A stretch of DNA of 28,337 nucleotides from Candidatus Saccharibacteria bacterium UBA6209 (GCA_002421965.1 DISN01000022.1:1-28337), one strand, 5' to 3'. Shown: positions 1 through 8,176, counted from the first letter of the stretch. Numbers and translations: made by a program. Notes: generated from the letters alone by a model not told the origin.

Positions 1-210
1 CAAGCTATCTACGACCTGTGTTTACGGATGGGGGTTACGGTAGTGCGCGAAGAGGGTCTAATGGAAGAGGTCGTGGATAGGGCGGCTGAGTTGGCAAATC
101 CGGGAGATGTAGTTATATTAAGTCCAGCTAGTGCGAGCTTTGACCAATATACGGACTACAATGACCGAGGTGACAAATTCATCGGAGCAGTCAATCGCCT
201 AAAAGACTAG
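1..210 (+). CDS. murD: UDP-N-acetylmuramoyl-L-alanine--D-glutamate ligase, C-terminal end (partial)
   Basis: The reading frame is open from base 1 and ends at TAG 208-210, giving the last 69 residues of a longer protein. The piece VVILSPASASFDQYTDYNDRGDKF matches the conserved MurD C-terminal signature (SPACASFD followed by an aromatic and RG). MurD adds D-glutamate to UDP-MurNAc-L-Ala in the cytoplasmic stage of peptidoglycan synthesis. Its 3' end overlaps the convergent murI gene by 20 bases (191-210), so the enzyme that makes D-Glu and the one that uses it lie tail to tail. The N-terminal and ATP-binding domains are outside the window. Confidence 0.85.
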   Translation, partial: QAIYDLCLRMGVTVVREEGLMEEVVDRAAELANPGDVVILSPASASFDQYTDYNDRGDKFIGAVNRLKD

Positions 211-829
211 ATACGCGTCGGCCGATAGCTTCCGACGGCTCTAAAACTTGGATATCAGGTCCGACATACTCGACAATTAACTCTTTAATCCAATGGTAAT
301 GAGTACGGCCTAGAACTATAACATCAACCTGGTTAGCAATCATTTCATCCAGTACAGTGATTACCTCTGAATTATTCAAATCATTGTTTTCTACCATTTG
401 CGCCCAGTTTGAGCAATCTGGCTCGACAACTTGGTAATTTCTGGCATATTTGTCCTTAAGCATTCGGTAAGAGTTGCTACCAAGAGTCGCTGGGGTTGCA
501 CAAACACCTATAATTCTGGTTTTTGTGAGGTTAAGCGCTGGTTTGATCATCGGTTCAATACCAATAAACTTTTGGTTTGTATATTTACCCCTCAAAAATT
601 CTATCGCTGCTGTCGTGGCTGAGTTGCAAGCGATTACTATAACATCTGAGCCAAGTATAGGTTGTATGGCGGCATCGGTTAAAAGTCTTATTTGGTGGGA
701 TGTTTTATCGCCATAAGGTAAATTTTCTCGGTCGTTAACTAATGTTATCTTGGCTTCTGGAAAGTAATTTCTCAAACTGTTGGCTACGGCTTCACCACCT
801 ATTCCGCTATCAAATACACCAATATTCAT
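191..829 (-). CDS. murI: Glutamate racemase homologue with second catalytic Cys replaced by Arg
   Basis: 212 residues, slightly shorter than most MurI. Family motifs are in order: FDSGIGG (6-12), PYGDK near 38-42, and ACNSAT with the first catalytic Cys (about 68). The second motif, normally LGCTHYP, reads LGRTHYHW, so the second catalytic Cys is Arg (codon CGT; Cys would be TGT) and the usual Pro is His. In glutamate racemases the two Cys act as opposite acid/base groups on the two faces of the substrate, so normal L-to-D conversion is doubtful. The start ATG (829-827) lies 6 bases after an extended -10, TGATATACT on the minus strand (844-836), which predicts a leaderless mRNA. Family assignment is secure; activity is not. 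Confidence 0.85.
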   Translation of the reverse strand: MNIGVFDSGIGGEAVANSLRNYFPEAKITLVNDRENLPYGDKTSHQIRLLTDAAIQPILGSDVIVIACNSATTAAIEFLRGKYTNQKFIGIEPMIKPALNLTKTRIIGVCATPATLGSNSYRMLKDKYARNYQVVEPDCSNWAQMVENNDLNNSEVITVLDEMIANQVDVIVLGRTHYHWIKELIVEYVGPDIQVLEPSEAIGRRVSSLLGD

Positions 830-835
830 ACGTTA

Positions 836-844
836 AGTATATCA
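836..844 (-). promoter_or_regulatory. Extended -10 promoter of murI (leaderless)
   Basis: On the minus strand the sequence reads TGATATACT, then six bases, then ATG. The predicted transcription start therefore coincides with the start codon. Confidence 0.6.
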
Positions 845-901
845 CCTATGCGGCAATGATCTACCGATAGTATGTGGTTCGCATAACCTTGCAAAAAGTG
901 G

Positions 902-907
902 TACGAT
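902..907 (+). promoter_or_regulatory. -10 element of prfB
   Basis: TGG precedes TACGAT (902-907), giving an extended -10, with a TTGC-type -35 (TTGCAA) beginning at 890 that is too close for ideal spacing. The predicted start of transcription near 914 lies downstream of the ATG at 910 and just upstream of the ATG at 916, which decides the start chosen for prfB. Confidence 0.5.
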
Positions 908-915
908 AGATGTAT

Positions 916-2016
916 ATGCAACCACTTAAAAAGAGGATTGAGGCACTCGAGGCGGATGTAGAGCGGGCAAAGCAAGCTCTGCAGTTTTCAGATTTGGAGC
1001 AAGAACTAGCGATAGTCGATGAGCAGTTGAGCCAGCCGGAAATTTGGAATAATCCCGACTTTGCTCAGTCTTTGGCCAAAAAATCATCAAGCCTTCGACA
1101 GGCTATTCAGCCCTGGCAGATGCTAACTGTGCAGCTTAGTGATATCGCCGAGCTAATGGACCTGGGTGACGACGACCTGCTAGGTGAGTTTGAGCAACAA
1201 GTCTTGGCCATGGAGCAGGAGTACGAAAAGCGCAAAATTGATCTACTATTTAATGGTGAATACGACAACCGCGAGGCAGTGGTGCGGATTACCGCTGGCG
1301 TTGGTGGCCTAGACGCTCAGGACTTTGCTCAGATGCTAGAGCGAATGTATTTGCGTTGGGCTGAGAGCTCCGAGATGAAAACAGATGTAATCGAGCGATC
1401 AACCAATGATGAGGCTGGCATAAAAACCAGTGTGTTTGAGGTTGCCGGTCCTTTTGCTTATGGCCGACTAAGGTCGGAAAACGGCGTGCATCGACTGGTC
1501 AGGTTGAGTCCATTCAACTCAGATAATTTGCGTCAGACTAGCTTTGCTCTGGTCGAGGTGCTACCAAAAATAGACACACCCGACGAAGTGCAAATTGACG
1601 ACAAAGACCTAAAGGTTGACGTTTATCGCAGTGGTGGCCACGGTGGTCAGAGCGTCAACACCACTGACAGCGCTGTACGGGTTACGCATTTGCCGACAGG
1701 AATTGTTGTGGCTATCCAAAATGAGCGCTCACAGATCCAGAATAGAGAAACCGCCATGAGTATTTTGAGGTCAAAACTTGTAGCAATGCAGCTTGAGCAG
1801 CACGCAGACTCTATATCCGAGTTACGGGCGGGGGAGTCCGCTAACTGGGGTAGTCAGATACGCAATTACGTACTACATCCGTATACTATGGTAAAAGATA
1901 CTCGCACAAAGTACGAAGAAAAGGATGCACAGAAAGTCCTCGATGGTCACCTCGATGGTTTCATGAACAGTTTTCTTGAAAACGAGACTACGCAAAATCA
2001 GTCTAGCGCCGCCTGA
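916..2016 (+). CDS. prfB: Peptide chain release factor 2 (RF2)
   Basis: RF2 recognises UGA and UAA stop codons and releases the finished peptide at the ribosome. The protein shows the RF2 anticodon tripeptide SPF (about 198-200, in RLSPFNSD) and the catalytic GGQ loop in SGGHGGQSVNTTDSAVR (about 243-245). A coiled N-terminal domain precedes them, and the length (366 aa) is normal. The frame is continuous from the start: there is no in-frame UGA and none of the programmed +1 frameshift found in many bacterial prfB genes. I chose ATG 916 because the -10 box at 902-907 would start transcription near 914; ATG 910 is the longer alternative (two extra residues). An RF2, together with TGA stops in several genes here, fits the standard genetic code rather than the UGA-Gly code of Gracilibacteria. 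Confidence 0.92.
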   Translation: MQPLKKRIEALEADVERAKQALQFSDLEQELAIVDEQLSQPEIWNNPDFAQSLAKKSSSLRQAIQPWQMLTVQLSDIAELMDLGDDDLLGEFEQQVLAMEQEYEKRKIDLLFNGEYDNREAVVRITAGVGGLDAQDFAQMLERMYLRWAESSEMKTDVIERSTNDEAGIKTSVFEVAGPFAYGRLRSENGVHRLVRLSPFNSDNLRQTSFALVEVLPKIDTPDEVQIDDKDLKVDVYRSGGHGGQSVNTTDSAVRVTHLPTGIVVAIQNERSQIQNRETAMSILRSKLVAMQLEQHADSISELRAGESANWGSQIRNYVLHPYTMVKDTRTKYEEKDAQKVLDGHLDGFMNSFLENETTQNQSSAA

Positions 2017-2042
2017 TTCTGCTCGCGCTTTTTCTAAATAAA

Positions 2043-2051
2043 TGATACAAT
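2043..2051 (+). promoter_or_regulatory. Extended -10 promoter of ftsE
   Basis: TGATACAAT (2043-2051) ends 9 bases before the ftsE ATG, predicting a leader of about 3 bases. No Shine-Dalgarno sequence could fit. Confidence 0.6.
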
Positions 2052-2060
2052 AAGACAAGT

Positions 2061-2756
2061 ATGATTTTGTTAGATAGGGTCACTAAGGTATACGGCAAGA
2101 CCGCTGAAGGTGCGGGTAAGCCAGCGCTTAATCGCATTAGTGTGCACGTTAGTGCAGGTGAGTTTGTGATACTGGTTGGTACAAGTGGTGCCGGCAAGTC
2201 AACGCTGCTTAAGCTGCTAACCAGAGAAGAAAAGCCGAGCAGCGGCAAAATTGTCGTTGGTGGTATTGACTACGATACCCTAAAGGACAAGCACATACCG
2301 CTGCTGCGGCGCAAGATAGGTGTTGTTTTTCAGGACTTTAAATTGCTGCCCAATCGGACAGTTTTTGAAAATATCGCTTTTGCGCTTGAAATTGCCGGCA
2401 TGACAAGTCGTGAGATCAAATCAACCGTACCAAAGGTTATCGAATTAGTCGGATTAAGCGGCAAGGAAAAGAATTTCCCGCATCAGTTATCTGGTGGTGA
2501 GCGCCAGCGAGTGGCTATTGCTAGGGCGGTGGTGCGACAGCCAAAAATTCTGATTGCTGATGAGCCAACAGGAAACCTTGACCCTAAGCACAGCTGGGAG
2601 ATCGTTAAGCTACTAGAGAAGATTAATAAATATGGCACGACAGTTCTGCTGACAACTCACAATGTCGATATTGTAAATAAACTAAAACGACGCGTGATCA
2701 CGATTGATAATGGCAAGATTGTGTCAGACGAGGCAAAGGGAAGTTACCGACAATGA
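2061..2756 (+). CDS. ftsE: Cell division ABC transporter ATP-binding protein FtsE
   Basis: ABC ATPase of 231 aa, the usual FtsE length. Visible motifs are Walker A GTSGAGKST (about 40-48), Q-loop VVFQDFKLLPNRTVFENI, signature LSGGERQRVAIARA and Walker B ILIADEPTGNLDP, with H-loop TTHN. QDFKLLPNRTV is typical of FtsE. FtsE works with FtsX at the division site to switch on peptidoglycan hydrolases. It is followed by ftsX with an ATGA overlap (2753-2756), so the pair is translationally coupled. A putative hydrolase target follows them. Confidence 0.93.
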   Translation: MILLDRVTKVYGKTAEGAGKPALNRISVHVSAGEFVILVGTSGAGKSTLLKLLTREEKPSSGKIVVGGIDYDTLKDKHIPLLRRKIGVVFQDFKLLPNRTVFENIAFALEIAGMTSREIKSTVPKVIELVGLSGKEKNFPHQLSGGERQRVAIARAVVRQPKILIADEPTGNLDPKHSWEIVKLLEKINKYGTTVLLTTHNVDIVNKLKRRVITIDNGKIVSDEAKGSYRQ

Positions 2757-3739
2757 GTGCAAAACAAGCCAAAAAATCACCAGTTAAAACCAAGACTAGC
2801 AAACAGCGACGTCGTCGTACGCTAACATTTGCGAGAATGTTTCGCTATGGACTTAATAATTTTAGTCGCAACATTTGGTTGACAATTGCAGCCACTGCGG
2901 TGATGTCGGTAACTCTGATTATTATTCTTGTGACGCTGGTTTCGAGGAATATTCTGATCGAAACAGTTGCAGACATTGGCAGTAAGGTTGATATGTCTAT
3001 TTACTTGGACGGCAAGGCCTCCGAAGATAAAATCAATAAGCTCAAATCGCAAATAGAAAAAGTCGACAATGTAAAATCCGTTCGCTATATCAGCGCCAGT
3101 GAGGCCAGGGAAGACCAGGCTAAGCAAAACAAGCAAGATACCGATACCCTTGAAGCGATTAAAGAGGCGGCCAACAAGTTACCTGCAGTGCTCAGGGTTA
3201 GCCTTGTCGACATAAACGATACGTCATCGCTTGATAAGTTTATAGCAGACAGTGAGCTATTTAAGGAAATAAAAGACCCAACCAAGGAGCCGTCGTTCCA
3301 GGGCGATCGCCGCAGTGCAATCAGCCGTATTGCGGAATGGGTCAAATTGGCAGAAGTCGGCGGTGGTGTGATGACGGCTTTGTTCACAGTAATATCTTCG
3401 CTGGTGGTTTTTAATACTATTCGTATGGCGATCTTTAATCGTAAAGATGAAATACAGATGATGAAACTGATCGGTGCCGAGAAGGGCTTTATCCGCGGTC
3501 CGTTCTTGGTCGAGGCTTCGATGTACGGTCTGATTGCTGCGCTTGTGGCCACAGCAGCTGGCTATGGCTTGATCTTCGCCGCCAGGGCGCCACTTGCACA
3601 GTATGGCCTGCCATTTGATCCCACGATAAATCTCATGGTCGACTACTTCGGCCTAGTGCTGCTAGGTATGATAGCAATAGGTGTGTTCATCGGCGTAGTT
3701 TCGTCTTATGTCGCGACGCGAAAATACCTAAAAATATAA
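2753..3739 (+). CDS. ftsX: Cell division protein FtsX
   Basis: 328 aa. A basic N-terminal tail (about 1-30, rich in K/R) leads to a first membrane segment around 40-62 (IWLTIAATAVMSVTLIIILV). An extracytoplasmic domain follows, then three further hydrophobic segments near 205-225, 250-275 and 295-320. This is the FtsX/MacB permease layout, with the extracellular loop between segments 1 and 2. The start overlaps the ftsE stop by four bases. FtsX passes the FtsE ATPase cycle to hydrolases outside the membrane; the CHAP-domain gene starting 44 bases downstream is the obvious partner. Confidence 0.9.
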   Translation: MSAKQAKKSPVKTKTSKQRRRRTLTFARMFRYGLNNFSRNIWLTIAATAVMSVTLIIILVTLVSRNILIETVADIGSKVDMSIYLDGKASEDKINKLKSQIEKVDNVKSVRYISASEAREDQAKQNKQDTDTLEAIKEAANKLPAVLRVSLVDINDTSSLDKFIADSELFKEIKDPTKEPSFQGDRRSAISRIAEWVKLAEVGGGVMTALFTVISSLVVFNTIRMAIFNRKDEIQMMKLIGAEKGFIRGPFLVEASMYGLIAALVATAAGYGLIFAARAPLAQYGLPFDPTINLMVDYFGLVLLGMIAIGVFIGVVSSYVATRKYLKI

Positions 3740-3746
3740 ATGACTA

Positions 3747-3775
3747 TTGACTCGTCAAAACGCTTGTGCTATACT
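3747..3775 (+). promoter_or_regulatory. Sigma70-type promoter of the CHAP hydrolase gene
   Basis: TTGACT (3747-3752), a 17-base spacer, and TATACT (3770-3775) preceded by TGC. The predicted start, 3782-3783, is the ATG itself, so the transcript should be leaderless. The promoter covers the TTG at 3747 that would otherwise give a longer reading frame. Confidence 0.75.
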
Positions 3776-3782
3776 GTTAGTA

Positions 3783-4937
3783 ATGAAGCAAAGGTCCACC
3801 ACACCACCAGTTTCTAGAAAGTTCCTTGCCCAGTCAACTCTGGTCGCAATGAGCATTCTAGTGGCATCCGCTGGTGTCATTCAATTGGGATCAAATGTCC
3901 TAGCTCGAGATTATAATGCCGAGATTCAAGCAAAGCAGCAGGAGGCTGGTAAGCTTGATGCCGAGTCAGAGCGTCTTCGTGGCGTAGCTGCAACTCTTGC
4001 CGAAGCGGTTTCTCGTTTGCAAAATCAAATTAATGAAATCCAGGGCCATATTGACGAAAGTCAAAAGAAGCATGATGATTTAGTCGCAGAAATTGCACAA
4101 AATGAAATACTTATTCAGAAAAACCGAAATGCACTGGGTGATATTTTGTCAGAAATGTATGTCGACGATCAGATCTCACCGCTAGAGATGCTTGCTAGCA
4201 GCAAGAGCATCGGTGACTTTATAGATAAGCAGGAGCAGCGCTCGAGCCTAAAGAGTAGTCTGAACGACAAAATTAAAGAAATTAAACAACTACAGAAGCA
4301 GTTAGATGCCAATAAGAAGGATGTCGAAAACGTCCTCAGGGATCAGCAGGCACAGCGTGAGCAATTAGACGGCACTCGTGCTGAGCAGCAAAAACTGTTG
4401 AGTGATACTCAGAACGACGAAAGTAATTACCAGAGGCTAGCTGATCAAAAGCGAGCCGAGATCGAGCAGATTCGAGCCGATCAAGTTGAAGCTATCCGAA
4501 AAGCAACCGAATCTGCCGGTGGCGGTGGTTCAGTGAATGTACCGCAGGGTATTGCTGGTGGCGGTGGCTATCCTGGACAGTGGGCTTATGCTCCGATTAA
4601 TGCCTATGTAGACCCATGGGGCTTGTACAGCCGACAATGTGTTAGCTATGTTGCCTGGAAGCTTTGGAGTACTGGCCGTTATGTACCACACTTTGCCGGT
4701 GCTGGTAACGCCAATCAGTGGCCTTCGACCGCTGCACGATACGGCATCTCTAGTGGCTCGACTCCAGTTGTTGGATCGGCTGCAGTGATTATGGCTGGCT
4801 ACTACGGACACGTCATGTATGTTGAGTCAGTCAACGGCGACGGCACAATCACCGTTAGCGACTATAATTATGCTTGGGACGGACTTTACCGTAAATATAC
4901 TCGTTCAGCCTCAGGACTAATCTACGTCTACTTCTAG
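3783..4937 (+). CDS. PcsB-like secreted CHAP-domain peptidoglycan hydrolase
   Basis: 384 aa from ATG 3783. An N-terminal signal or anchor segment (about 14-41, hydrophobic, ending VLA-RDYN) precedes a long coiled coil (about 45-240, repeated K/E/Q heptads). A glycine-rich linker (245-263) follows, then a C-terminal CHAP domain. The CHAP triad is visible: C286 in SRQCVSYVAW, H343 in YYGHVMYVES and N362 in SDYNYAW. Coiled coil plus CHAP is the build of PcsB, the hydrolase activated by FtsEX in streptococci. Being directly downstream of ftsEX makes that role likely here (inference). The in-frame TTG at 3747 is rejected because it is the -35 element. The gene probably has its own leaderless mRNA. 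Confidence 0.88.
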   Translation: MKQRSTTPPVSRKFLAQSTLVAMSILVASAGVIQLGSNVLARDYNAEIQAKQQEAGKLDAESERLRGVAATLAEAVSRLQNQINEIQGHIDESQKKHDDLVAEIAQNEILIQKNRNALGDILSEMYVDDQISPLEMLASSKSIGDFIDKQEQRSSLKSSLNDKIKEIKQLQKQLDANKKDVENVLRDQQAQREQLDGTRAEQQKLLSDTQNDESNYQRLADQKRAEIEQIRADQVEAIRKATESAGGGGSVNVPQGIAGGGGYPGQWAYAPINAYVDPWGLYSRQCVSYVAWKLWSTGRYVPHFAGAGNANQWPSTAARYGISSGSTPVVGSAAVIMAGYYGHVMYVESVNGDGTITVSDYNYAWDGLYRKYTRSASGLIYVYF

Positions 4938-4955
4938 TCTCTTTAGCCATTAGCG

Positions 4956-4964
4956 TGATATAAT
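4956..4964 (+). promoter_or_regulatory. Extended -10 promoter of the S41 protease gene (leaderless)
   Basis: TGATATAAT (4956-4964), then six bases, then ATG 4971. The consensus hexamer TATAAT with TG extension places +1 on the A of the start codon. Confidence 0.7.
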
Positions 4965-4970
4965 TAACTA

Positions 4971-6155
4971 ATGACAGAGAACAATCAGGTGAGAGTTCGC
5001 GTGCGTTCGAGTACGCTTTTGACAGTGTTAATAGTGGCAATTATTAGTTTCGCCGCAGGTACAAGATCGGATGTAATTTTTGCAAAAGTTGGGTCGCTAC
5101 TCGGCCTAAAAGTCGATGCCAGCACGCTCGACTTATCTAGTGTCCAGGAGACGTATCGGGCGCTAAAGGCCAACTATGACGGCGATATTGACATCGAATC
5201 GCTGATTCATGGAGCTAGCCGCGGCATGGTAGAAGCGGTGGGCGATGCACATACTGTGTATTTAGACCCAGCTGGCGTTAAGGAGCTAGAGGATAGTCTG
5301 AGTGGTAATATCGGCGGTGGGATTGGCGTTGAAATAGGACTTAGAAACGATCGAGCCACGATTATTAGGCCGCTTAAAGATAGCCCGGCATTGGCGGCGG
5401 GTGTGCAGGCCGGTGATGTGGTGATTGGTGTTAATGGTGAGGATAGCTCTAGTTGGTCGGTTGATCAAGTTGTTGCCAAGATAAGGGGTGAAGTTGGCAC
5501 AAAGGTCAACCTAGTCTTGCTGCGTAATAACGATAAGATAGACGTGTCGATTACTCGCACCGAGGTATCTTCGCCGACTGTCGAGGCAGAGATTGTCGAT
5601 GGTGTTGGCATACTGACTGTCAGTCGATTTAACAGCGAAACAGCAGTACTGGCTAGGGCAGAGGCAGAGAAGTTTCTGACTGCCGGAGTCGATAGAGTGA
5701 TCCTCGATCTTCGTGGCAATCCTGGTGGCGAGGTTTCGGCTGCGCAGGGCCTGGCCGGACTGTGGCTGGACAGTCAGACTGTTTTGACTCAACGGCGAGG
5801 CAGTGAGATTATTCGTACCGATAAGTCAACCGGCAAGCCGATTCTTGGCTCAACGAAGACAGTTGTGTTAATCAACGGCGGTAGCGCCAGCGCCAGTGAG
5901 ATAGTGGCCGGTGCTCTGCGTGATCATGGTAAGGCGACGCTTGTTGGCGAGAAGTCGTATGGCAAGGGTAGTGTCCAAGCGGTCATACGCCTTAGCGGGG
6001 GCTCTGAGCTAAAAGTGACTGAGTCGCGTTGGTTCACGCCAAATGGCAAGAATATTGACGGCAAGGGGATTGAGCCCGACGTAAAGGTTGAGCTCACGGG
6101 CGATGACCTAAATAACGGTGTTGATCCACAGCTAGATAAAGCCAAGACACTATAG
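4971..6155 (+). CDS. S41-family C-terminal processing peptidase (CtpA/CtpB type)
   Basis: 394 aa. One N-terminal membrane segment (about 14-30) leads to an extracytoplasmic protein. A PDZ domain lies around 112-190 (GGGIGVEIG, AGVQAGDVVIGVNG), and the S41 catalytic core follows. The Ser/Lys dyad is clear: S307 in NGGSASASE and K332 in SYGKGSVQ, spaced 25 residues as in Prc and CtpB; DLRGNPGG is the conserved core motif before them. Such proteases trim exported proteins, and in several bacteria control wall hydrolases. The position just after a CHAP hydrolase suggests, without proving, that link. The start is fixed by the -10 box 6 bases upstream. Confidence 0.92.
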   Translation: MTENNQVRVRVRSSTLLTVLIVAIISFAAGTRSDVIFAKVGSLLGLKVDASTLDLSSVQETYRALKANYDGDIDIESLIHGASRGMVEAVGDAHTVYLDPAGVKELEDSLSGNIGGGIGVEIGLRNDRATIIRPLKDSPALAAGVQAGDVVIGVNGEDSSSWSVDQVVAKIRGEVGTKVNLVLLRNNDKIDVSITRTEVSSPTVEAEIVDGVGILTVSRFNSETAVLARAEAEKFLTAGVDRVILDLRGNPGGEVSAAQGLAGLWLDSQTVLTQRRGSEIIRTDKSTGKPILGSTKTVVLINGGSASASEIVAGALRDHGKATLVGEKSYGKGSVQAVIRLSGGSELKVTESRWFTPNGKNIDGKGIEPDVKVELTGDDLNNGVDPQLDKAKTL

Positions 6156-6200
6156 ATGGTGTAGTTGGTGGCTAGTTGCTTGTGCTTATGCGCAATGTCG

Positions 6201-6209
6201 TGATATCAT
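6201..6209 (+). promoter_or_regulatory. Extended -10 promoter of response regulator
   Basis: TGATATCAT (6201-6209) ends 8 bases before ATG 6218, predicting a leader of about 2 bases. Confidence 0.5.
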
Positions 6210-6217
6210 AGTCATAT

Positions 6218-6601
6218 ATGGAAGAAAACAAGAAAAGAATTCTATTAGTCGAAGACGATGACGCACTGGCGTCAGTCTACCGAGCAAGGCTAGAGTTAGA
6301 GGGTTTTGACATTCGTGAAGTTGCTAACGGCGAAGATGCACTATCGGCAACGCTTGAGTACAGGCCAGATCTAATATTACTTGATGCCATGATGCCAAAA
6401 ATCAGTGGCTTCGATGTGCTCGATATCCTACGTAATACGCCAGAGACCGCTAATGTCCGAATTATCATGCTGACCGCACTGTCTCAGCCAAAGGACAAGG
6501 AGCGCGCCGAAGGTCTGGGTGTGGATGATTACATGGTTAAGTCCCAGGTGGTTATTGGTGACGTCGTTGCCAGAGTCAAGCATCATCTAGGCTTAAACTA
6601 A
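6218..6601 (+). CDS. Single-domain response regulator (receiver only)
   Basis: 127 aa, one complete receiver domain and no output domain. Key residues are the acidic pocket E12-D13-D14, phospho-acceptor D56 in LILLDAMMP, T86 in MLTAL and K108 in DDYMVKSQ. The absence of a DNA-binding domain means it acts by protein contact, or passes phosphate on. No kinase gene is adjacent; a soluble histidine kinase lies 6 kb downstream with its own receiver. Output is unknown. Confidence 0.9.
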   Translation: MEENKKRILLVEDDDALASVYRARLELEGFDIREVANGEDALSATLEYRPDLILLDAMMPKISGFDVLDILRNTPETANVRIIMLTALSQPKDKERAEGLGVDDYMVKSQVVIGDVVARVKHHLGLN

Positions 6602-6642
6602 GTTACTAATTTGATTTTTTGTAAAGTTAAGGCTGTGAGGTC

Positions 6643-6671
6643 TTGACTTTTTGCTTATGGTTTGTTATAAT
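6643..6671 (+). promoter_or_regulatory. Consensus sigma70 promoter for the acidic protein gene
   Basis: TTGACT (6643-6648), 17-base spacer, TATAAT (6666-6671). Predicted start near 6678 leaves a leader of about 34 bases before ATG 6712, rich in A/T and without a clear Shine-Dalgarno. This differs from the leaderless genes around it. Confidence 0.75.
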
Positions 6672-6711
6672 AACAAGTATTAATTACTAAATATAGAGAT
6701 AGATATAAAAA

Positions 6712-7803
6712 ATGAGCGAAACATTCAATAACGAAGAGAATAGTATAGACGAAAGGTCATCTGCAGCGTGGGATGCACTCGAGGACTTCCAGCGACAAGA
6801 AGAGGTCGTCGAGCCAGATGAGGGCGATACAGAGCGGCCAAAAACAGTAGTTGAGTATAATCCTGACACTTTACCTAGCATCTCACGGGATGCACTGAAC
6901 TATGTCGCCGATGAGCTGAGTCAGCTGGGCCCCGACGACGATATTGAAGGCGCTATGAAGGAGCTGATGACCGCCATAGGTCTGTCGCCTGAGGATATTC
7001 AGGACGGGCGGATAGTTGTGAAGGTTGACGGCGAGGTCACTATTGTATCGGCCAGCGTGAGCGAGTTTGGCGCTGATTTTGGCACGATTATACTTGACGC
7101 CTACCCGGTTCCTGTCCTGGCGCAGGAGTCTGAGCTAGAGGGTGACGAAAAGCCCAAGGAAAATACAGAGGGCGACTCAGTAGAGGTTGCTCGCTTAGTA
7201 GATAGGCTAAAGGATGCGGTTGCGGAATCCAGAATAGAGCAGCGCATAGAAGACATGAGTGCATATAATTCGCATATTGAGCCCGAAATTCAAGAGGCCT
7301 TGCGTCAGTCAAAGTTTTTGGCCCGCAGTCTAGCATATGGCGAGCCTGTCGATAATGGGACAATAGCTGGGTTTGAGCAGTTTATCGGTGAGTTAATTCC
7401 AAAACTTAGCAGGAAGACTTCATTGGCTGAAGAAGCTGTGGTCGCACCTAGAGCCCTAGAGGCATCGGTGGACGATGTTAGGTCGGATGCACGGCGAAGC
7501 CTTGGTGACGATAGCAGTGAAGCAGGCGCTGAGCTTATGGCAAAGACTAACGGTGCCGCGGAGTTGGTCAGTGAGCTTAAGGGGTCTTTATTGGCTATAT
7601 CGGGCGGCTCTGAAGATATGCGAGCGCGGTTGGTGAGTCTGTTTAACGTGCTTGGTGACTTGCGAACATCAAGATGGGGTGACGAGGAGTTTGGTGGTCA
7701 GATTAGCCGACTGAACGCGCTTATAGAGGAAGCTGCATATGATGATAGCCGTCGGCTGGTGTTGGCAAAAAATCAGCTTAATGAGCTAAGGCAGATACTT
7801 TAG
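6712..7803 (+). CDS. Acidic protein of unknown function
   Basis: 363 aa, not recognised. The N-terminal 60 residues are strongly acidic and probably disordered (runs of E and D). A short mixed segment (about 95-135, VVKVDGEVTIVSASVSEF) may be a small alpha/beta unit. From about 155 on the protein is mostly helical and charged. There is no signal peptide or membrane segment, so it is probably cytoplasmic. It stands alone between a consensus promoter and a strong terminator, so it is a single-gene transcript. The initial ATG is the only start well placed after the promoter. No function is proposed. Confidence 0.75.
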   Translation: MSETFNNEENSIDERSSAAWDALEDFQRQEEVVEPDEGDTERPKTVVEYNPDTLPSISRDALNYVADELSQLGPDDDIEGAMKELMTAIGLSPEDIQDGRIVVKVDGEVTIVSASVSEFGADFGTIILDAYPVPVLAQESELEGDEKPKENTEGDSVEVARLVDRLKDAVAESRIEQRIEDMSAYNSHIEPEIQEALRQSKFLARSLAYGEPVDNGTIAGFEQFIGELIPKLSRKTSLAEEAVVAPRALEASVDDVRSDARRSLGDDSSEAGAELMAKTNGAAELVSELKGSLLAISGGSEDMRARLVSLFNVLGDLRTSRWGDEEFGGQISRLNALIEEAAYDDSRRLVLAKNQLNELRQIL

Positions 7804-7821
7804 GGCGCAGCGTGGTATATT

Positions 7822-7850
7822 AAAATAGCACCCTTATGGGGTGCTATTTT
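7822..7850. terminator. Bidirectional intrinsic terminator
   Basis: A perfect 12-bp stem (AAAATAGCACCC at 7822-7833 with its complement at 7839-7850) and a 5-base loop. The arms begin with A4 and end with T4, so the hairpin works on both strands. It serves the + gene ending at 7803 and rpmA ending at 7867. Confidence 0.88.
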
Positions 7851-7866
7851 GGAATCTAGTTTTAGA

Positions 7867-8139
7867 TTAGACGATGCTTACTAGCGTGCGACGCTCGGTT
7901 TTGCCAGTAAATTTGCGCTTTTTAACCTGTGAAAAGGTAACTACGCCGTCTTTTTTGGCGTGAATGGTGAAATTGCGGCTAATGTAGGCGCCGTCACCTG
8001 CGATTTTTGTGGCACCGGTCTGGCGGACGATAACTTCGCCGGCAGAAACTTTCTGGCCACCGAAGCGCTTTACGCCAAGTCGTTGTCCAGGACTATCGTG
8101 AACGTTTTTGCTAGAACCACCAGCTTTGACTTTTGACAT
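7867..8139 (-). CDS. rpmA: 50S ribosomal protein bL27
   Basis: 90 aa, normal for bL27. The N-terminus KAGGSSKNVHDSPGQRLGVKRFGGQ is the family signature: the glycine-rich tail reaches towards the peptidyl-transferase centre, and GVKRFGGQ is highly conserved. It has a good Shine-Dalgarno (AGGAG, complement at 8146-8150) 6 bases before ATG 8139, and a full consensus promoter upstream. In many bacteria rpmA follows rplU; no rplU is adjacent here. Confidence 0.95.
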   Translation of the reverse strand: MSKVKAGGSSKNVHDSPGQRLGVKRFGGQKVSAGEVIVRQTGATKIAGDGAYISRNFTIHAKKDGVVTFSQVKKRKFTGKTERRTLVSIV

Positions 8140-8176
8140 TTTCTACTCCTTAAGTTTACTAAAAACAATCTGTTTT

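Noticed and set aside
910..2016. Programmed frameshift in prfB
   Set aside because: The frame is continuous with no internal TGA and no slippery CTTTGA site near the 5' end.
3747..3782. TTG start adding 12 residues to the CHAP hydrolase
   Set aside because: This stretch is a textbook promoter (TTGACT, 17 bases, TATACT) that starts transcription at ATG 3783; the added residues also do not resemble a signal peptide start.
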